Origin: JALZBN01 sp035525375
GTDB lineage: Bacteria > Actinomycetota > Acidimicrobiia > Acidimicrobiales > AC-14
DNA length: 64,000 bases
Direction of reading: 5' to 3'
Assembly: GCA_035525375.1 (NCBI GenBank)
Contig: DATLEI010000093.1
Span: forward strand, 14,481 to 78,480
Shown here: one piece after another, positions 42,672-50,713 of the stretch
How positions within the stretch are numbered: the stretch's first letter is position 1
Layout of the letters: each line of letters opens with the position of its first letter
The notes under the pieces: model-generated
What the model saw: only the letters and a program-made list of their open reading frames with translations
Databases searched by the model: none
Told to the model about the DNA's origin: nothing
Program-made: the position numbers and the translations under genes

Positions 42672-43621
42672 TCGCTATCCAGAGACTTCTCACGGAACCA
42701 GCGCAGGACGTTGCCGGCGCCGTCCTCGAGCGGCGTCCACGACGTCCACTCCAAGTAGGTCGCGGCGCGCGCCGGGTCGAGCGACGACCGAGCCAGCTCA
42801 CCGGCGCGCGGTGGCGCGTACACGGGTGGAGTGGTGGCTCCTGCGAGTTCAGCCATGACTGCGTAGAGCGTGTTCACCGACGTCTCGTTCCCTGTGCCGA
42901 CGTTGAGCAGCAGGCCGCCGCCGCGCGTCGCAGCTCGGGCGAAGGCGTCGACGACATCGTCAACGTACACAAAGTCTCGCGTTTGTTCACCGTCGCCAAA
43001 GATCGTGCACTGCTCGCCGGCCAGAAGCCGGCCCGCGAAGATCGCCGCCACACCGGCCTCGCCACGAGGGTCCTGGCGAGGACCGTAGACATTGCCGAGG
43101 GCCAAGGTGGTGAACTCGATGCCGTGCAGCTCGCGATAAGCCACCAGATAGTCACCGGCGGCCTTCTTCGACACCCCGTACGGTGACAGTGGCTTTTGGG
43201 GTGAAGACTCCGCTACGGGCAACTTGGTCGCCTCGCCGTACAGCGTGCCGCCGCTGGCCGCGAACACCACCTTGCCGGTTCCCGCCGCCCTTGCCCCTTC
43301 GAGCACGTTCAGGGTGCCAAGGATGTTCACCTCGGCGTCGAACACTGGGCGATCGACCGACACCCGGACGTCGGCCTGAGCCGCGAGATGGAACACAACC
43401 TCGGGTCGCCTGTGGGCGAACAGGTCGACGATTGTCGGCGAGCGAACATCGAGCCGGTGGAAGGACAAATCATGCTTGGCGTCGGCGCGGGCGTTCGCCA
43501 GGTTGGACAGGGAGCCGTTGGAAAGGTCATCGACAACATCGACGGTGTGTCCCTCGGCGAGCAGCCGGTCAACGAGGTTCGAGCCGATGAACCCCGCCCC
43601 GCCGGTGACGAGAACGCGCAT
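42668..43621 (-). CDS. NAD-dependent sugar epimerase/dehydratase (GalE-like)
   Basis: 317 aa extended SDR. NAD-binding VTGGAGFIGSNLVDRLL at the N-terminus, DDLSNGS, FHLAAQADVRVSVDRP, and the catalytic tyrosine-lysine pair in LSPYGVSKKAAGDYL near residue 150. The Ser/Thr region reads AASGGTLYGE instead of the more common SSAAVYG. IFGDGEQTRDFVYVDDVV follows. Closest in style to UDP-glucose/UDP-GalNAc 4-epimerases; the substrate cannot be fixed. Last gene of the leftward 52225-42668 sugar-nucleotide operon, two nt after the manB-like gene. Confidence 0.85.
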   Translation of the reverse strand: MRVLVTGGAGFIGSNLVDRLLAEGHTVDVVDDLSNGSLSNLANARADAKHDLSFHRLDVRSPTIVDLFAHRRPEVVFHLAAQADVRVSVDRPVFDAEVNILGTLNVLEGARAAGTGKVVFAASGGTLYGEATKLPVAESSPQKPLSPYGVSKKAAGDYLVAYRELHGIEFTTLALGNVYGPRQDPRGEAGVAAIFAGRLLAGEQCTIFGDGEQTRDFVYVDDVVDAFARAATRGGGLLLNVGTGNETSVNTLYAVMAELAGATTPPVYAPPRAGELARSSLDPARAATYLEWTSWTPLEDGAGNVLRWFREKSLDSD

Positions 43622-43623
43622 GC

Positions 43624-44724
43624 TCAGTTGGTACCGAGCGGATCGCTCGATGGCACCCTGGCACCGCTGAGATGGCTGCCCGCATCGATGTGAACGGCCG
43701 GGCCTACGACTGTCAGCTCAGAAAGGCGAGACTTCTCGCCGATGACGGCAGCCTCGCCGACGAGGCACTGTTCGATCACCGCGTCGGCCTCGACGATGAC
43801 CCGGGGGAGCAGGACTGAGTCGCGGACCTGGGCTCCGGCGCGTACGACCACGCCAGACCCCAGGACGGAACGGCTGACGTGGGCGCCGGCCTCCACGACG
43901 ACATCGACGCCAAGGAAAGCAGGTCCCACGACCTCGCCCTTTACGACGGCATTTCCATGGGACCAGACGCCTTCCGGCCCGGCGACCGCTCCTTTGACCG
44001 GGGCGCCGGCGCGCCGCTCGCCGATGAGGTCGAGATGCGCCTGGAGATAACGCTCGGGTGTTCCGGTGTCAGTCCAGTACGCGTCGGACACGGAGGCGAA
44101 CAGCACGCCGTCTGCGGCCATGAGGGGAAAGACGTCGCGCTCGATCGACACGGCCCTTCCATCGGGAATCCGATCGAGTACGGAGGGCTCCAGCACATAG
44201 GTGCCGGCGTTGACGTCGCCGCCATGCGAGTGAGTGGCGTCGGCCGGCTTCTCCACGAAAGCCCGCACTCGCCCGTCCTCGTCAGTGGACACCAAGCCAA
44301 ACGCGGAGGCGTCGTCGACGGTCGTGAGCGCGATGGTGGCCTCGCCGCCGCGAGCATCGTGAAACTCGACGAGGACGCCGAGATCGAGGTCGGTGAGTAC
44401 GTCACCGTTCACAACCACGAAGCGCTCGTCGATGCCGGCTTCGCGAGCGGCGAACCTGACCGCGCCGGCCGTACCGAGCGGCTCGGGCTCGACCGCATGC
44501 GAGATGGTGAGGCCACAGACCTGGCCATGAGGGGCCACAGCGAGGAACGACTCGGGTCGGTAACCGAGCGAAAGGATGGCCTCGGTTACCCCGTGCTTCG
44601 CCAGATGGCCGAGGACGCGCTCGATCATCGGCACCTCCACGATCGGCAACACCTGCTTGGGGACAGTCAGGGTTAGCGGTCGGAGGCGCGTACCCGCGCC
44701 GCCGACCAGCACCACTGCCCTCAC
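43624..44724 (-). CDS. Sugar-1-phosphate nucleotidyltransferase, mannose-1-P guanylyltransferase-like
   Basis: 366 aa with GTG start. VVLVGGAGTRLRPLTLTVPK with the catalytic GGxGTRLRPLT, VVNGDVLTDLDLGVLVEFHD and FVEKPADATHSHGGDVNAGT are in the first ~240 residues, then about 100 residues of left-handed beta-helix (AHVSRSVLGSGVVVRAGAQV). Order and position match mycobacterial ManB (Rv3264c) next to wbbL and rmlD, so GDP-mannose synthesis is the best guess, but a UTP- or TTP-using enzyme cannot be excluded. It overlaps the preceding gene by four bases. Confidence 0.82.
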   Translation of the reverse strand: MRAVVLVGGAGTRLRPLTLTVPKQVLPIVEVPMIERVLGHLAKHGVTEAILSLGYRPESFLAVAPHGQVCGLTISHAVEPEPLGTAGAVRFAAREAGIDERFVVVNGDVLTDLDLGVLVEFHDARGGEATIALTTVDDASAFGLVSTDEDGRVRAFVEKPADATHSHGGDVNAGTYVLEPSVLDRIPDGRAVSIERDVFPLMAADGVLFASVSDAYWTDTGTPERYLQAHLDLIGERRAGAPVKGAVAGPEGVWSHGNAVVKGEVVGPAFLGVDVVVEAGAHVSRSVLGSGVVVRAGAQVRDSVLLPRVIVEADAVIEQCLVGEAAVIGEKSRLSELTVVGPAVHIDAGSHLSGARVPSSDPLGTN

Positions 44725-45602
44725 GGGCCGGCCGAGGCGGGCGTGCTTGGTACCGGTGTGGCTTCTGGTGTTGACGCCTCCGGTGTTGACGCATCCGGTG
44801 TTGACGCCTCTGGCGCGCCGGGAGCAGGCGTCGTGACCTCTCCCTCGGGAGCCGCAGCTGGCGGCAGGGTCGCTCCGCCGGGAAGGGTCACCCCGGGAGG
44901 AAGCGTTATGCCCGGCGGCAACGAGACGCTAGGTGTCGGCTGAGGCGTCACGTCGGAAAGCTTGTCGAGTTCGTCGGCCGAAGGCGGTCGCGGGATCTCC
45001 GCATCAGCGGGGAGGAACGCGACGGTTATGAGCGAGCCATCCTCAAAATGGATGCTGCTGGGGTTGCCCTTGACAATCGAGCCCGAAGCGTCGGGAGCCT
45101 TGGAGGGCCACGTCATGCTGCGCACGACACCTTCCTTGCCGTCCGGACAAGTGTCGCCATTCTTCTTGTCGGGCTGACCCGGGACGTTGATTTCCGAGGC
45201 GCTCACCTTGGCGCCAACTTCACTGAAGAACTTGCCGAGAGTGGCCTTCTTGCCTGCCGAACTGACGGACTTCGGGTGAACGTGAGCAACGCCGTCGCCG
45301 TGGGTGTGGATGCCGACGGCGTCGTTGTTCTGGTCGGCGAGTGGCGGCACGAACGTGCCGCAGATGTTGATGCCGACGGCCGAGTGCCAGTGCTGTGCTG
45401 CCTTGCCGGCCGTCTGGGGACGCGGGCCGGTGGTGTCGACCGTGCGCTCGTCTCGCGATTGCCACACGAGGGCAGTGCCGACAACGACGACGAGGCCCAT
45501 CACGACCGGAAAGGCCCATGACCGGGAACCTGAACTCTGTACACGCCCGCCGCCAGTTCGTGCGACGCGGGCGACCTTCTTGCTGGAGGACGCTTTACCC
45601 AT
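44721..45602 (-). CDS. Membrane-anchored His-rich protein, hypothetical
   Basis: 293 aa. A basic N-terminus and one helix (AFPVVMGLVVVVGTALVW, residues about 29-46), then an outer domain of about 140 residues with HWHSAVGINICG and HTHGDGVAHVHP, six or more His within 40 residues plus Cys in ICG and in DTCPDGKEG. The second half is Pro-rich, ending in ASTP(D/E) repeats. The clustered His suggest metal binding on the outer face. It lies between the wbbL-like gene and the manB-like gene, overlapping the latter. I recall similar proteins in Acidimicrobiia genomes but know no function. Confidence 0.75.
   Translation of the reverse strand: MGKASSSKKVARVARTGGGRVQSSGSRSWAFPVVMGLVVVVGTALVWQSRDERTVDTTGPRPQTAGKAAQHWHSAVGINICGTFVPPLADQNNDAVGIHTHGDGVAHVHPKSVSSAGKKATLGKFFSEVGAKVSASEINVPGQPDKKNGDTCPDGKEGVVRSMTWPSKAPDASGSIVKGNPSSIHFEDGSLITVAFLPADAEIPRPPSADELDKLSDVTPQPTPSVSLPPGITLPPGVTLPGGATLPPAAAPEGEVTTPAPGAPEASTPDASTPEASTPEATPVPSTPASAGP
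44755..44811 (-). repeat. 15-bp tandem repeats encoding ASTP(D/E)
   Basis: Three full copies of a 15-bp unit (GGTGTTGACGC followed by C/A TC C/T on the plus strand, 44767-44811) and a partial degenerate copy at 44755-44766. They encode the Ala-Ser-Thr-Pro repeats at the C-terminus of the His-rich membrane protein. Confidence 0.9.
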
Positions 45603-45641
45603 GAATACCCGAACCTACAGCAATCGGGCCCTCATCGGGCT

Positions 45642-45673
45642 GCCACCTCCGGTGGCCGCCCCGCTGAGCGGGG
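45642..45673. terminator. Two adjacent hairpins between wbbL-like and His-rich genes
   Basis: GCCACC-TCC-GGTGGC (45642-45656) and CCCCGC-TGA-GCGGGG (45659-45673) are two perfect six-bp GC inverted repeats two bases apart, in the only large gap (120 bp) of this leftward operon. No T-tract follows, so this is either a GC-type terminator or attenuator for transcripts coming from rmlB-wbbL, or an mRNA processing structure. Confidence 0.4.
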
Positions 45674-45722
45674 CACCCTGCATAGCTGACGCTGCGCTCC
45701 TCCGCTCCGCTTCGGTGCTCGC

Positions 45723-46592
45723 TTATGCGGCCGCGTGGGGCCGGCCACGGTAGGCCCGCTGCACCCATGCGAGCACCGTTCGGGCTGCGAGACCCATGGC
45801 AACAACGGGCAGGAGGGCACGTCGCGAACCCGTTTCCGTCTTTGTTGCGAATCGGTAAAGCGACCGATGATGAGCCGCGATCATCCGGTAGGGCGCCAGT
45901 TCGCTCGACGCGCCGATCGTGTGCACGACGCGTGCCCGGGGGTCGTAGCCCACTGTCCAACCGGCCCGGCGCAGGCGCCAGCAGAGATCGACATCCTCGA
46001 CATACATGAAGTACGACTCGTCGAAGCCGCCGACCTCGTCGAATGCGGAACGGCGCACCAGCATGCACGTCCCGGAAATCCAGTCGACCTCGGACGCCCG
46101 GCTGCGGTCGTGATCGAGCATCTTGTAATCGCGCGTGAACCGATTTTCGGGCCGGAGGAATCCGAGAAAGGCATGCCCGATCGCCGTCCTCAGATCGGGA
46201 AACCGCCGAGCCGAGGGGTACAGGCTGCCATCGGGATTCTCGACCCGAGGTCCCACGACCGCGAGTGCGGCTTCGGTGTCGAGTGCGTCAACCAGCATCT
46301 TGGTGCCGCCGGGCTCGACGATCGCGTCGGGGTTCAAGATCATGACGTAGTCGCTGGAGGTGGCGGCGACGCCCCGGTTGGCGGCGGTGCCGAAGCCGAG
46401 GTTGGCCCCAGTGTCTACGAACCGCGCCTGGGGGTCCTCTGCTGCGATTGCCGTGGCCGATCCGTCTCGTGACGCGTTGTCGACCACGACGATCTCTTCC
46501 ATGCCGTCGGCGCGCAGGCTCCTCAGGCATTCCAGCAGATGGTCTCGAGCGTTGTAATTGACGACAACGGCACTGGTGCGCGCGCTAGCCAC
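45723..46592 (-). CDS. GT2 glycosyltransferase, WbbL-like (rhamnosyltransferase family)
   Basis: 289 aa, GTG start. TSAVVVNYNARDHLLECLRS, VVDNASRDGSA, NLGFGTAANRGVAATSSDYV, MILNPDAIVEPGG and the acceptor motif YFMYVEDVDLCWRLRRAGW are the WbbL/rhamnosyltransferase signature, and length is typical. In mycobacteria WbbL attaches rhamnose to the GlcNAc-PP-decaprenyl linker. Here the gene lies in the same order beside the manB-like gene and rmlD, so the assignment is supported by context as well as sequence. It overlaps the UDP-xylose synthase gene by eight bases. Confidence 0.88.
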   Translation of the reverse strand: MASARTSAVVVNYNARDHLLECLRSLRADGMEEIVVVDNASRDGSATAIAAEDPQARFVDTGANLGFGTAANRGVAATSSDYVMILNPDAIVEPGGTKMLVDALDTEAALAVVGPRVENPDGSLYPSARRFPDLRTAIGHAFLGFLRPENRFTRDYKMLDHDRSRASEVDWISGTCMLVRRSAFDEVGGFDESYFMYVEDVDLCWRLRRAGWTVGYDPRARVVHTIGASSELAPYRMIAAHHRSLYRFATKTETGSRRALLPVVAMGLAARTVLAWVQRAYRGRPHAAA

Positions 46593-47511
46593 GACTGAAC
46601 CACGCCGCGGTGCGGGTCAGCCCCTCGTGGAGGTCGATCTCCGGCTCCCAGCCCAAAAGTCTGCGGGCCAGGCTGATGTCGGGCCTACGCCGGCTGGGGT
46701 CGTCGATCGGAAGCGGAACAAAAAGAATCTCAGAGTCAGAGCCGGTGACCTCGAGTGCAGCCTTCGCCAGTTGCATGACCTGGTACTCGTTGGGGTTCCC
46801 GATGTTCACTGGGCCGACATAATCGGAGTCGAGCAGGGCGAGAATGCCCCGCACCTCATCGTCGACGTAGCAGAAGCTCCGGGTCTGGCTCCCGTCGCCC
46901 TGCACGGTGAGGGGCTTCCCAGCAAGGGCTTGGACCAGGAAATTGGAGACGACCCGGCCATCATCGGCGCGCATGTACGTCCCGTAGGTGTTGAAGATGC
47001 GCACGATTCTGACGTCGATGCCGTGGGCACGGTGATACGCCATGGTCATGGCTTCGGCGAACCGCTTGGCCTCGTCGTAGATGGCGCGGGGACCTACAGG
47101 GTTGACATTTCCGGTGTAACTCTCGGGCTGGGGGTGTACCAACGGATCGCCGTAGATCTCACTGGTCGACGCCAGGAAGTAGCGCGCCCCTTTCGTAAGG
47201 GCCAGGCCCAGGGTGTTGTGGGTGCCGAGGCTGCCAACCTTCATGATCGGGATCGCTATGCGGGTGAAGTCGACGGGCGACGCTGGGCTGGCGAAATGCA
47301 TGACGGCATCGACCGTGCCATCGATCTCGAAAGGCTTGCTGACGTCGTGCTCGAGGAACGTCAACCGGCCGGTCTCGGTGAGGTCGGCGATGTTGGAGAA
47401 TCTGCCGGTGACGAGGTTGTCGACGGCGACGACCTCGTCTCCTCGCTCCAGGAGTGCCCGGCAGAGGTGGCTGCCGAGGAATCCGGCGGCCCCGGTCAAA
47501 ACGACCCTCAA
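46585..47511 (-). CDS. UDP-glucuronate decarboxylase (UDP-xylose synthase)
   Basis: 308 aa extended SDR with TTG start overlapping the dehydrogenase stop (TTGA). VVLTGAAGFLGSHLCRALLE, MHFASPASPVDFTRIAIPIM, LASTSEIYGDPLVHPQPESY, NPVGPRAIYDEAKRFAEAM (catalytic Tyr and Lys) and RIFNTYGTYMRADDGRVVSN are close to the UXS1 consensus. It converts UDP-glucuronate from the neighbouring UDP-glucose dehydrogenase to UDP-xylose with bound NAD+. Direct overlap with ugd strongly supports this pathway. Confidence 0.9.
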   Translation of the reverse strand: MRVVLTGAAGFLGSHLCRALLERGDEVVAVDNLVTGRFSNIADLTETGRLTFLEHDVSKPFEIDGTVDAVMHFASPASPVDFTRIAIPIMKVGSLGTHNTLGLALTKGARYFLASTSEIYGDPLVHPQPESYTGNVNPVGPRAIYDEAKRFAEAMTMAYHRAHGIDVRIVRIFNTYGTYMRADDGRVVSNFLVQALAGKPLTVQGDGSQTRSFCYVDDEVRGILALLDSDYVGPVNIGNPNEYQVMQLAKAALEVTGSDSEILFVPLPIDDPSRRRPDISLARRLLGWEPEIDLHEGLTRTAAWFSRG

Positions 47512-48791
47512 CGGCCGACCCCGTCGTAGGTGAACCCGAGGCGCCGCAACGCCGGGGGGTCGAGGAGGTTGCGGGCGTCGACCACCCGGGGCTCTGCCAT
47601 CTGTGCCGCAACCTTGGTGAAGTCGAGGCGCCGGAAATCATCCCACTCGGTCAAAACCACGAGTACGGCAGCACCGTCGCACGCGCCGTAGGGATCGTCG
47701 GTCAGCTCTATTCCATCGAGCGCCATGTGCTCGGTCGTGCGCGCGATGGCGGGATCGTGTGCCTTGATCCTCGCGCCTCGCTGGCGAAGCCGGCCGAGAA
47801 TCTCGAGCGCCGGGGAGCTGCGGAGGTCGTTGGTGCGCGCCTTGAAGGTGAGACCCCAAGCAGCAACCTGGGCGCCGTCGACCGAGCCGCCGACTATTCG
47901 CTCGACCTTCCCCGTCACCCGCTCGAGTTGTTCCTCGTTGACGGCCTGGACGCCTCGCAGCAGGTCGAAGTCGTACCCGGCATTCTCGGCGATGCGAATG
48001 AGGGCGCTTGTGTCCTTGGGAAGGCAGGATCCCCCCCATCCAGGGCCGGGCTTCAGGAATTCGAAGCCGATGCGGCTGTCGTAGCCCATTCCGAGCAGCA
48101 CGTCTCGGACATCGGCGCCAACTGCCTCGCAGACGTTGGCAACGGCATTGACGAAGGAGATCTTGGTGGCGAGAAACGCGTTGCAGGCGTACTTGATCGT
48201 TTCCGCCGACGCAGGATCGGTCACGATGACAGGAGCATTGATCTTGGTGAACAGGCCCGCCACCCGCGTTGCAGCCGCAGGATCATCGGTGCCGATGACG
48301 ATTCTGTCGGGATTGAGGAAGTCATGTACCGCCGACCCCTCGCGCAGAAACTCGGGGTTGGAGACGACGGCGACGTCATCGCGCCCGAGAGCATCCTCCA
48401 CGACTCGGGCCGAGCCGACGGGGACTGTCGACTTGTTGATCACTATCGATTCCGGAGGAAGGACCTCGGAAATCTGTTGGGCTGCAGTGCGGATGTAGGA
48501 GAGGTCGGCCGACCCATCGGGCCCTTGGGGTGTCGGGACACACAGATAGACGAATTCCGAATCCCCGGCCGCGGTGGCCGCGCCGACCACGAACCTCAGC
48601 CGCTTCCCGTCGAGTCCCTCGCGTACGAGCTCGGCCAAGCCGTGCTCGAGTATGGGGATCTCGCCCCGCGAGAGGCTGTCGACCTTTCCGCGATCGACAT
48701 CGGCGCACACAACTTCGTGTCCGAGGCTCGCAAAGCACGCGCCGGTGGTGAGCCCGACGTAACCGGAGCCGATGATCGCAATGCGACTCAT
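47508..48791 (-). CDS. ugd: UDP-glucose 6-dehydrogenase
   Basis: 427 aa. RIAIIGSGYVGLTTGACFAS binds NAD+, LCVPTPQGPDGSADLSYIRT and NKSTVPVGSA follow, PGPGWGGSCLPKDTSALIRI contains the catalytic Cys (near residue 258), and a C-terminal UDP-binding domain includes AWGLTFKARTNDLRSSPALE. Oxidises UDP-glucose to UDP-glucuronate with two NAD+. Overlaps both rmlD and the UDP-xylose synthase gene by four bases, so all three are coupled. Confidence 0.94.
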   Translation of the reverse strand: MSRIAIIGSGYVGLTTGACFASLGHEVVCADVDRGKVDSLSRGEIPILEHGLAELVREGLDGKRLRFVVGAATAAGDSEFVYLCVPTPQGPDGSADLSYIRTAAQQISEVLPPESIVINKSTVPVGSARVVEDALGRDDVAVVSNPEFLREGSAVHDFLNPDRIVIGTDDPAAATRVAGLFTKINAPVIVTDPASAETIKYACNAFLATKISFVNAVANVCEAVGADVRDVLLGMGYDSRIGFEFLKPGPGWGGSCLPKDTSALIRIAENAGYDFDLLRGVQAVNEEQLERVTGKVERIVGGSVDGAQVAAWGLTFKARTNDLRSSPALEILGRLRQRGARIKAHDPAIARTTEHMALDGIELTDDPYGACDGAAVLVVLTEWDDFRRLDFTKVAAQMAEPRVVDARNLLDPPALRRLGFTYDGVGR

Positions 48792-49654
48792 GAAACCGTG
48801 GCCGGGTCGCCTCGGGTGTGACCCAGGGTGCGGACGAGCCGGGAGAGAGCGTCGTGGTAATCGGGCAGGAGGGGGAGGCCGGACAGCCTCAGGGCCGCGT
48901 TATCGAGCACCGAGAACATGGGGCGGGGGGCAGGTCGTGGCGGCCTGAGCTCAGCGGTTGCAATCGGTTGTACGGGTGTCAACTCCAGGCCGGCGGCAAT
49001 GAGGGTGTCGCAGGCTAGGCGGTACCACGTGGTCGGTCCTTGATTGGTGACGTGGAAGGTTCCCGCCCGTCGAGCGACGACTAAACGACGGATCGTCTCG
49101 GCGAGGTCGTCGGCGAGGGTGAAGCACCCGTGCTGATCCTTCACGACCTTCAGCTCCAAGCCCCGCACGGCACGATCGAGAACGGTCTTGACGAAGTTCT
49201 TACCGTGCTGGCCGCAGACCCAAGACGTGCGCACGATGGTGTCGTCGGGCGATAGTTCGCGCTCGCCGCCGAGCTTCGACCGGCCATAGGCGGAGACCGG
49301 ATTGGGCCGATCCCACTCGGAGTACGGACGTGTAGCGCGGCCGTCGAAGACGTAGTCGGTCGACACGTAGCAAATTCGGGCACCGACCATTCGGGCTCCG
49401 GCGGCCAGGTATCGAGTGCCCAAGGCATTGACTTCGAGCGCTCGGTCAGGGTCGGTTTCACAACCATCGACATCGGTCCATGCCGCGGCGTGGACGATGA
49501 CGTCGGGGTGAATGTGATCGACGACTTGGAGCACCTGATCACGGTCGGTGATGTCGAGGACGTCGCGCCCACATCCGACTGTGTCGTGGTCAACGAACGC
49601 GTCGACGAGCTCACGACCGAGTTGCCCACCTGCGCCAGTGATCAGAACGCGCAT
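48788..49654 (-). CDS. rmlD: dTDP-4-dehydrorhamnose reductase
   Basis: 288 aa. VLITGAGGQLGRELVDAF, AAWTDVDGCETDPDRALEVN, YVSTDYVFDGRATRPYSEWD and the catalytic YGRSKLGGE motif identify RmlD, and the length fits. It makes dTDP-L-rhamnose with NAD(P)H in the final pathway step. Eight nt after rmlB, four-nt overlap with ugd. Confidence 0.94.
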   Translation of the reverse strand: MRVLITGAGGQLGRELVDAFVDHDTVGCGRDVLDITDRDQVLQVVDHIHPDVIVHAAAWTDVDGCETDPDRALEVNALGTRYLAAGARMVGARICYVSTDYVFDGRATRPYSEWDRPNPVSAYGRSKLGGERELSPDDTIVRTSWVCGQHGKNFVKTVLDRAVRGLELKVVKDQHGCFTLADDLAETIRRLVVARRAGTFHVTNQGPTTWYRLACDTLIAAGLELTPVQPIATAELRPPRPAPRPMFSVLDNAALRLSGLPLLPDYHDALSRLVRTLGHTRGDPATVS

Positions 49655-49662
49655 CGCAGTGG

Positions 49663-50685
49663 TCAGTCCGTCGCGGGGTCGTCAACCCACGCCGTCTCCT
49701 CGACCGGAGCGCGGTCACGGAGCGGCTCCCACCAGGCACGGTTTTTGGCATACCACTCGACGGTCTGGGTCAGTCCGTCATCGAACGGCACCTCTGGTTG
49801 CCAGCCCAACTCAGTGCGGATCTTGGTCGAGTCGAGGAGGTACCGGCGGTCGTGGCCGGGCCGGTCGGGAACAATCGTCTTCAACGAGGCCGGCTTGCCG
49901 AGCGAAGCCAGTACGAGGTCGGCAATCTCCTCGATCGACCGCTCGATGCCGCTGCCGACGTTGTAGGTCTCACCAACCACGCCATGCTGCAACACGGCCT
50001 CTACCGCCTTGCAGTGGTCGAGAACGTGCAGCCACTCTCGACGGTTGCGGGTGGACGCGTACATCGGGAGCGGCTTGTCGTCGAGCGCCAGGACCGTGAA
50101 CAGGGCAACGATCTTTTCGGGGAACTGATAGGGGCCGTAATTGTTGCAGCAATTGGTGATCGTGACCGGCAGCCCGAAGCTCTCGTAATACGCCCGGACG
50201 GCATGGTCGGCCCCGGCCTTCGATGCGTTGTAGGGCGTGCGCGGCTGGTACGGCCATGCCTCGTCGAATGCCTCCTCGCTGTCGAGATCGAGGTCGCCGT
50301 AGACCTCACACGTGGAGATGTGGTGAAACCGCGAGACGCCTGCTCTCTGGGCTGCCTCGAGGAGGGCGACCGTGCCCTGAACGTTGGTGCGAAAGAACCG
50401 CAGCGGGTCGATGACCGCCAGGCTGTTGTGCGACTCGGCCGCGAAGTTGACGACAGTATCGATGCCGTTGTCGCCCAGCACCCTCTCGGCCGTGGCCAGG
50501 TCGCCGATGTCGCCTTGCACGAAGCCGATCGTGTCCTCGAGGCCGTCGAGGTTGGCCCGGTTTCCCGCGTAGGTCAGCTTGTCGTAGACGACAAGGTGGT
50601 CGTCGGGGTGCACCGCTGACCAGTAGCGAACGAAATTCGAGCCGATGAATCCGGCTCCGCCTGTCACAAGCATTCTCACAGGCAT
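49663..50685 (-). CDS. rmlB: dTDP-glucose 4,6-dehydratase
   Basis: 340 aa. MLVTGGAGFIGSNFVRYW, NFAAESHNSLAVIDPLRFFR, FHHISTCEVYGDLDLDSEEA, PYNASKAGADHAVRAYYESF (Tyr and Lys) and NCCNNYGPYQFPEK are RmlB signatures. NAD+ is bound permanently; product is dTDP-4-keto-6-deoxyglucose. It follows the LCP gene by 28 nt. ATG 50685 gives four extra residues before the Rossmann start; ATG 50673 is also possible. Confidence 0.94.
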   Translation of the reverse strand: MPVRMLVTGGAGFIGSNFVRYWSAVHPDDHLVVYDKLTYAGNRANLDGLEDTIGFVQGDIGDLATAERVLGDNGIDTVVNFAAESHNSLAVIDPLRFFRTNVQGTVALLEAAQRAGVSRFHHISTCEVYGDLDLDSEEAFDEAWPYQPRTPYNASKAGADHAVRAYYESFGLPVTITNCCNNYGPYQFPEKIVALFTVLALDDKPLPMYASTRNRREWLHVLDHCKAVEAVLQHGVVGETYNVGSGIERSIEEIADLVLASLGKPASLKTIVPDRPGHDRRYLLDSTKIRTELGWQPEVPFDDGLTQTVEWYAKNRAWWEPLRDRAPVEETAWVDDPATD

Positions 50686-50713
50686 CCACCGTAGGTGACG
50701 GCCACCAGCCTGG

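Noticed and set aside
47454..48821. 455-codon plus-strand open frame opposite ugd
   Set aside because: Ugd is complete on the minus strand with all motifs; the plus frame is a shadow of high-GC codon use.
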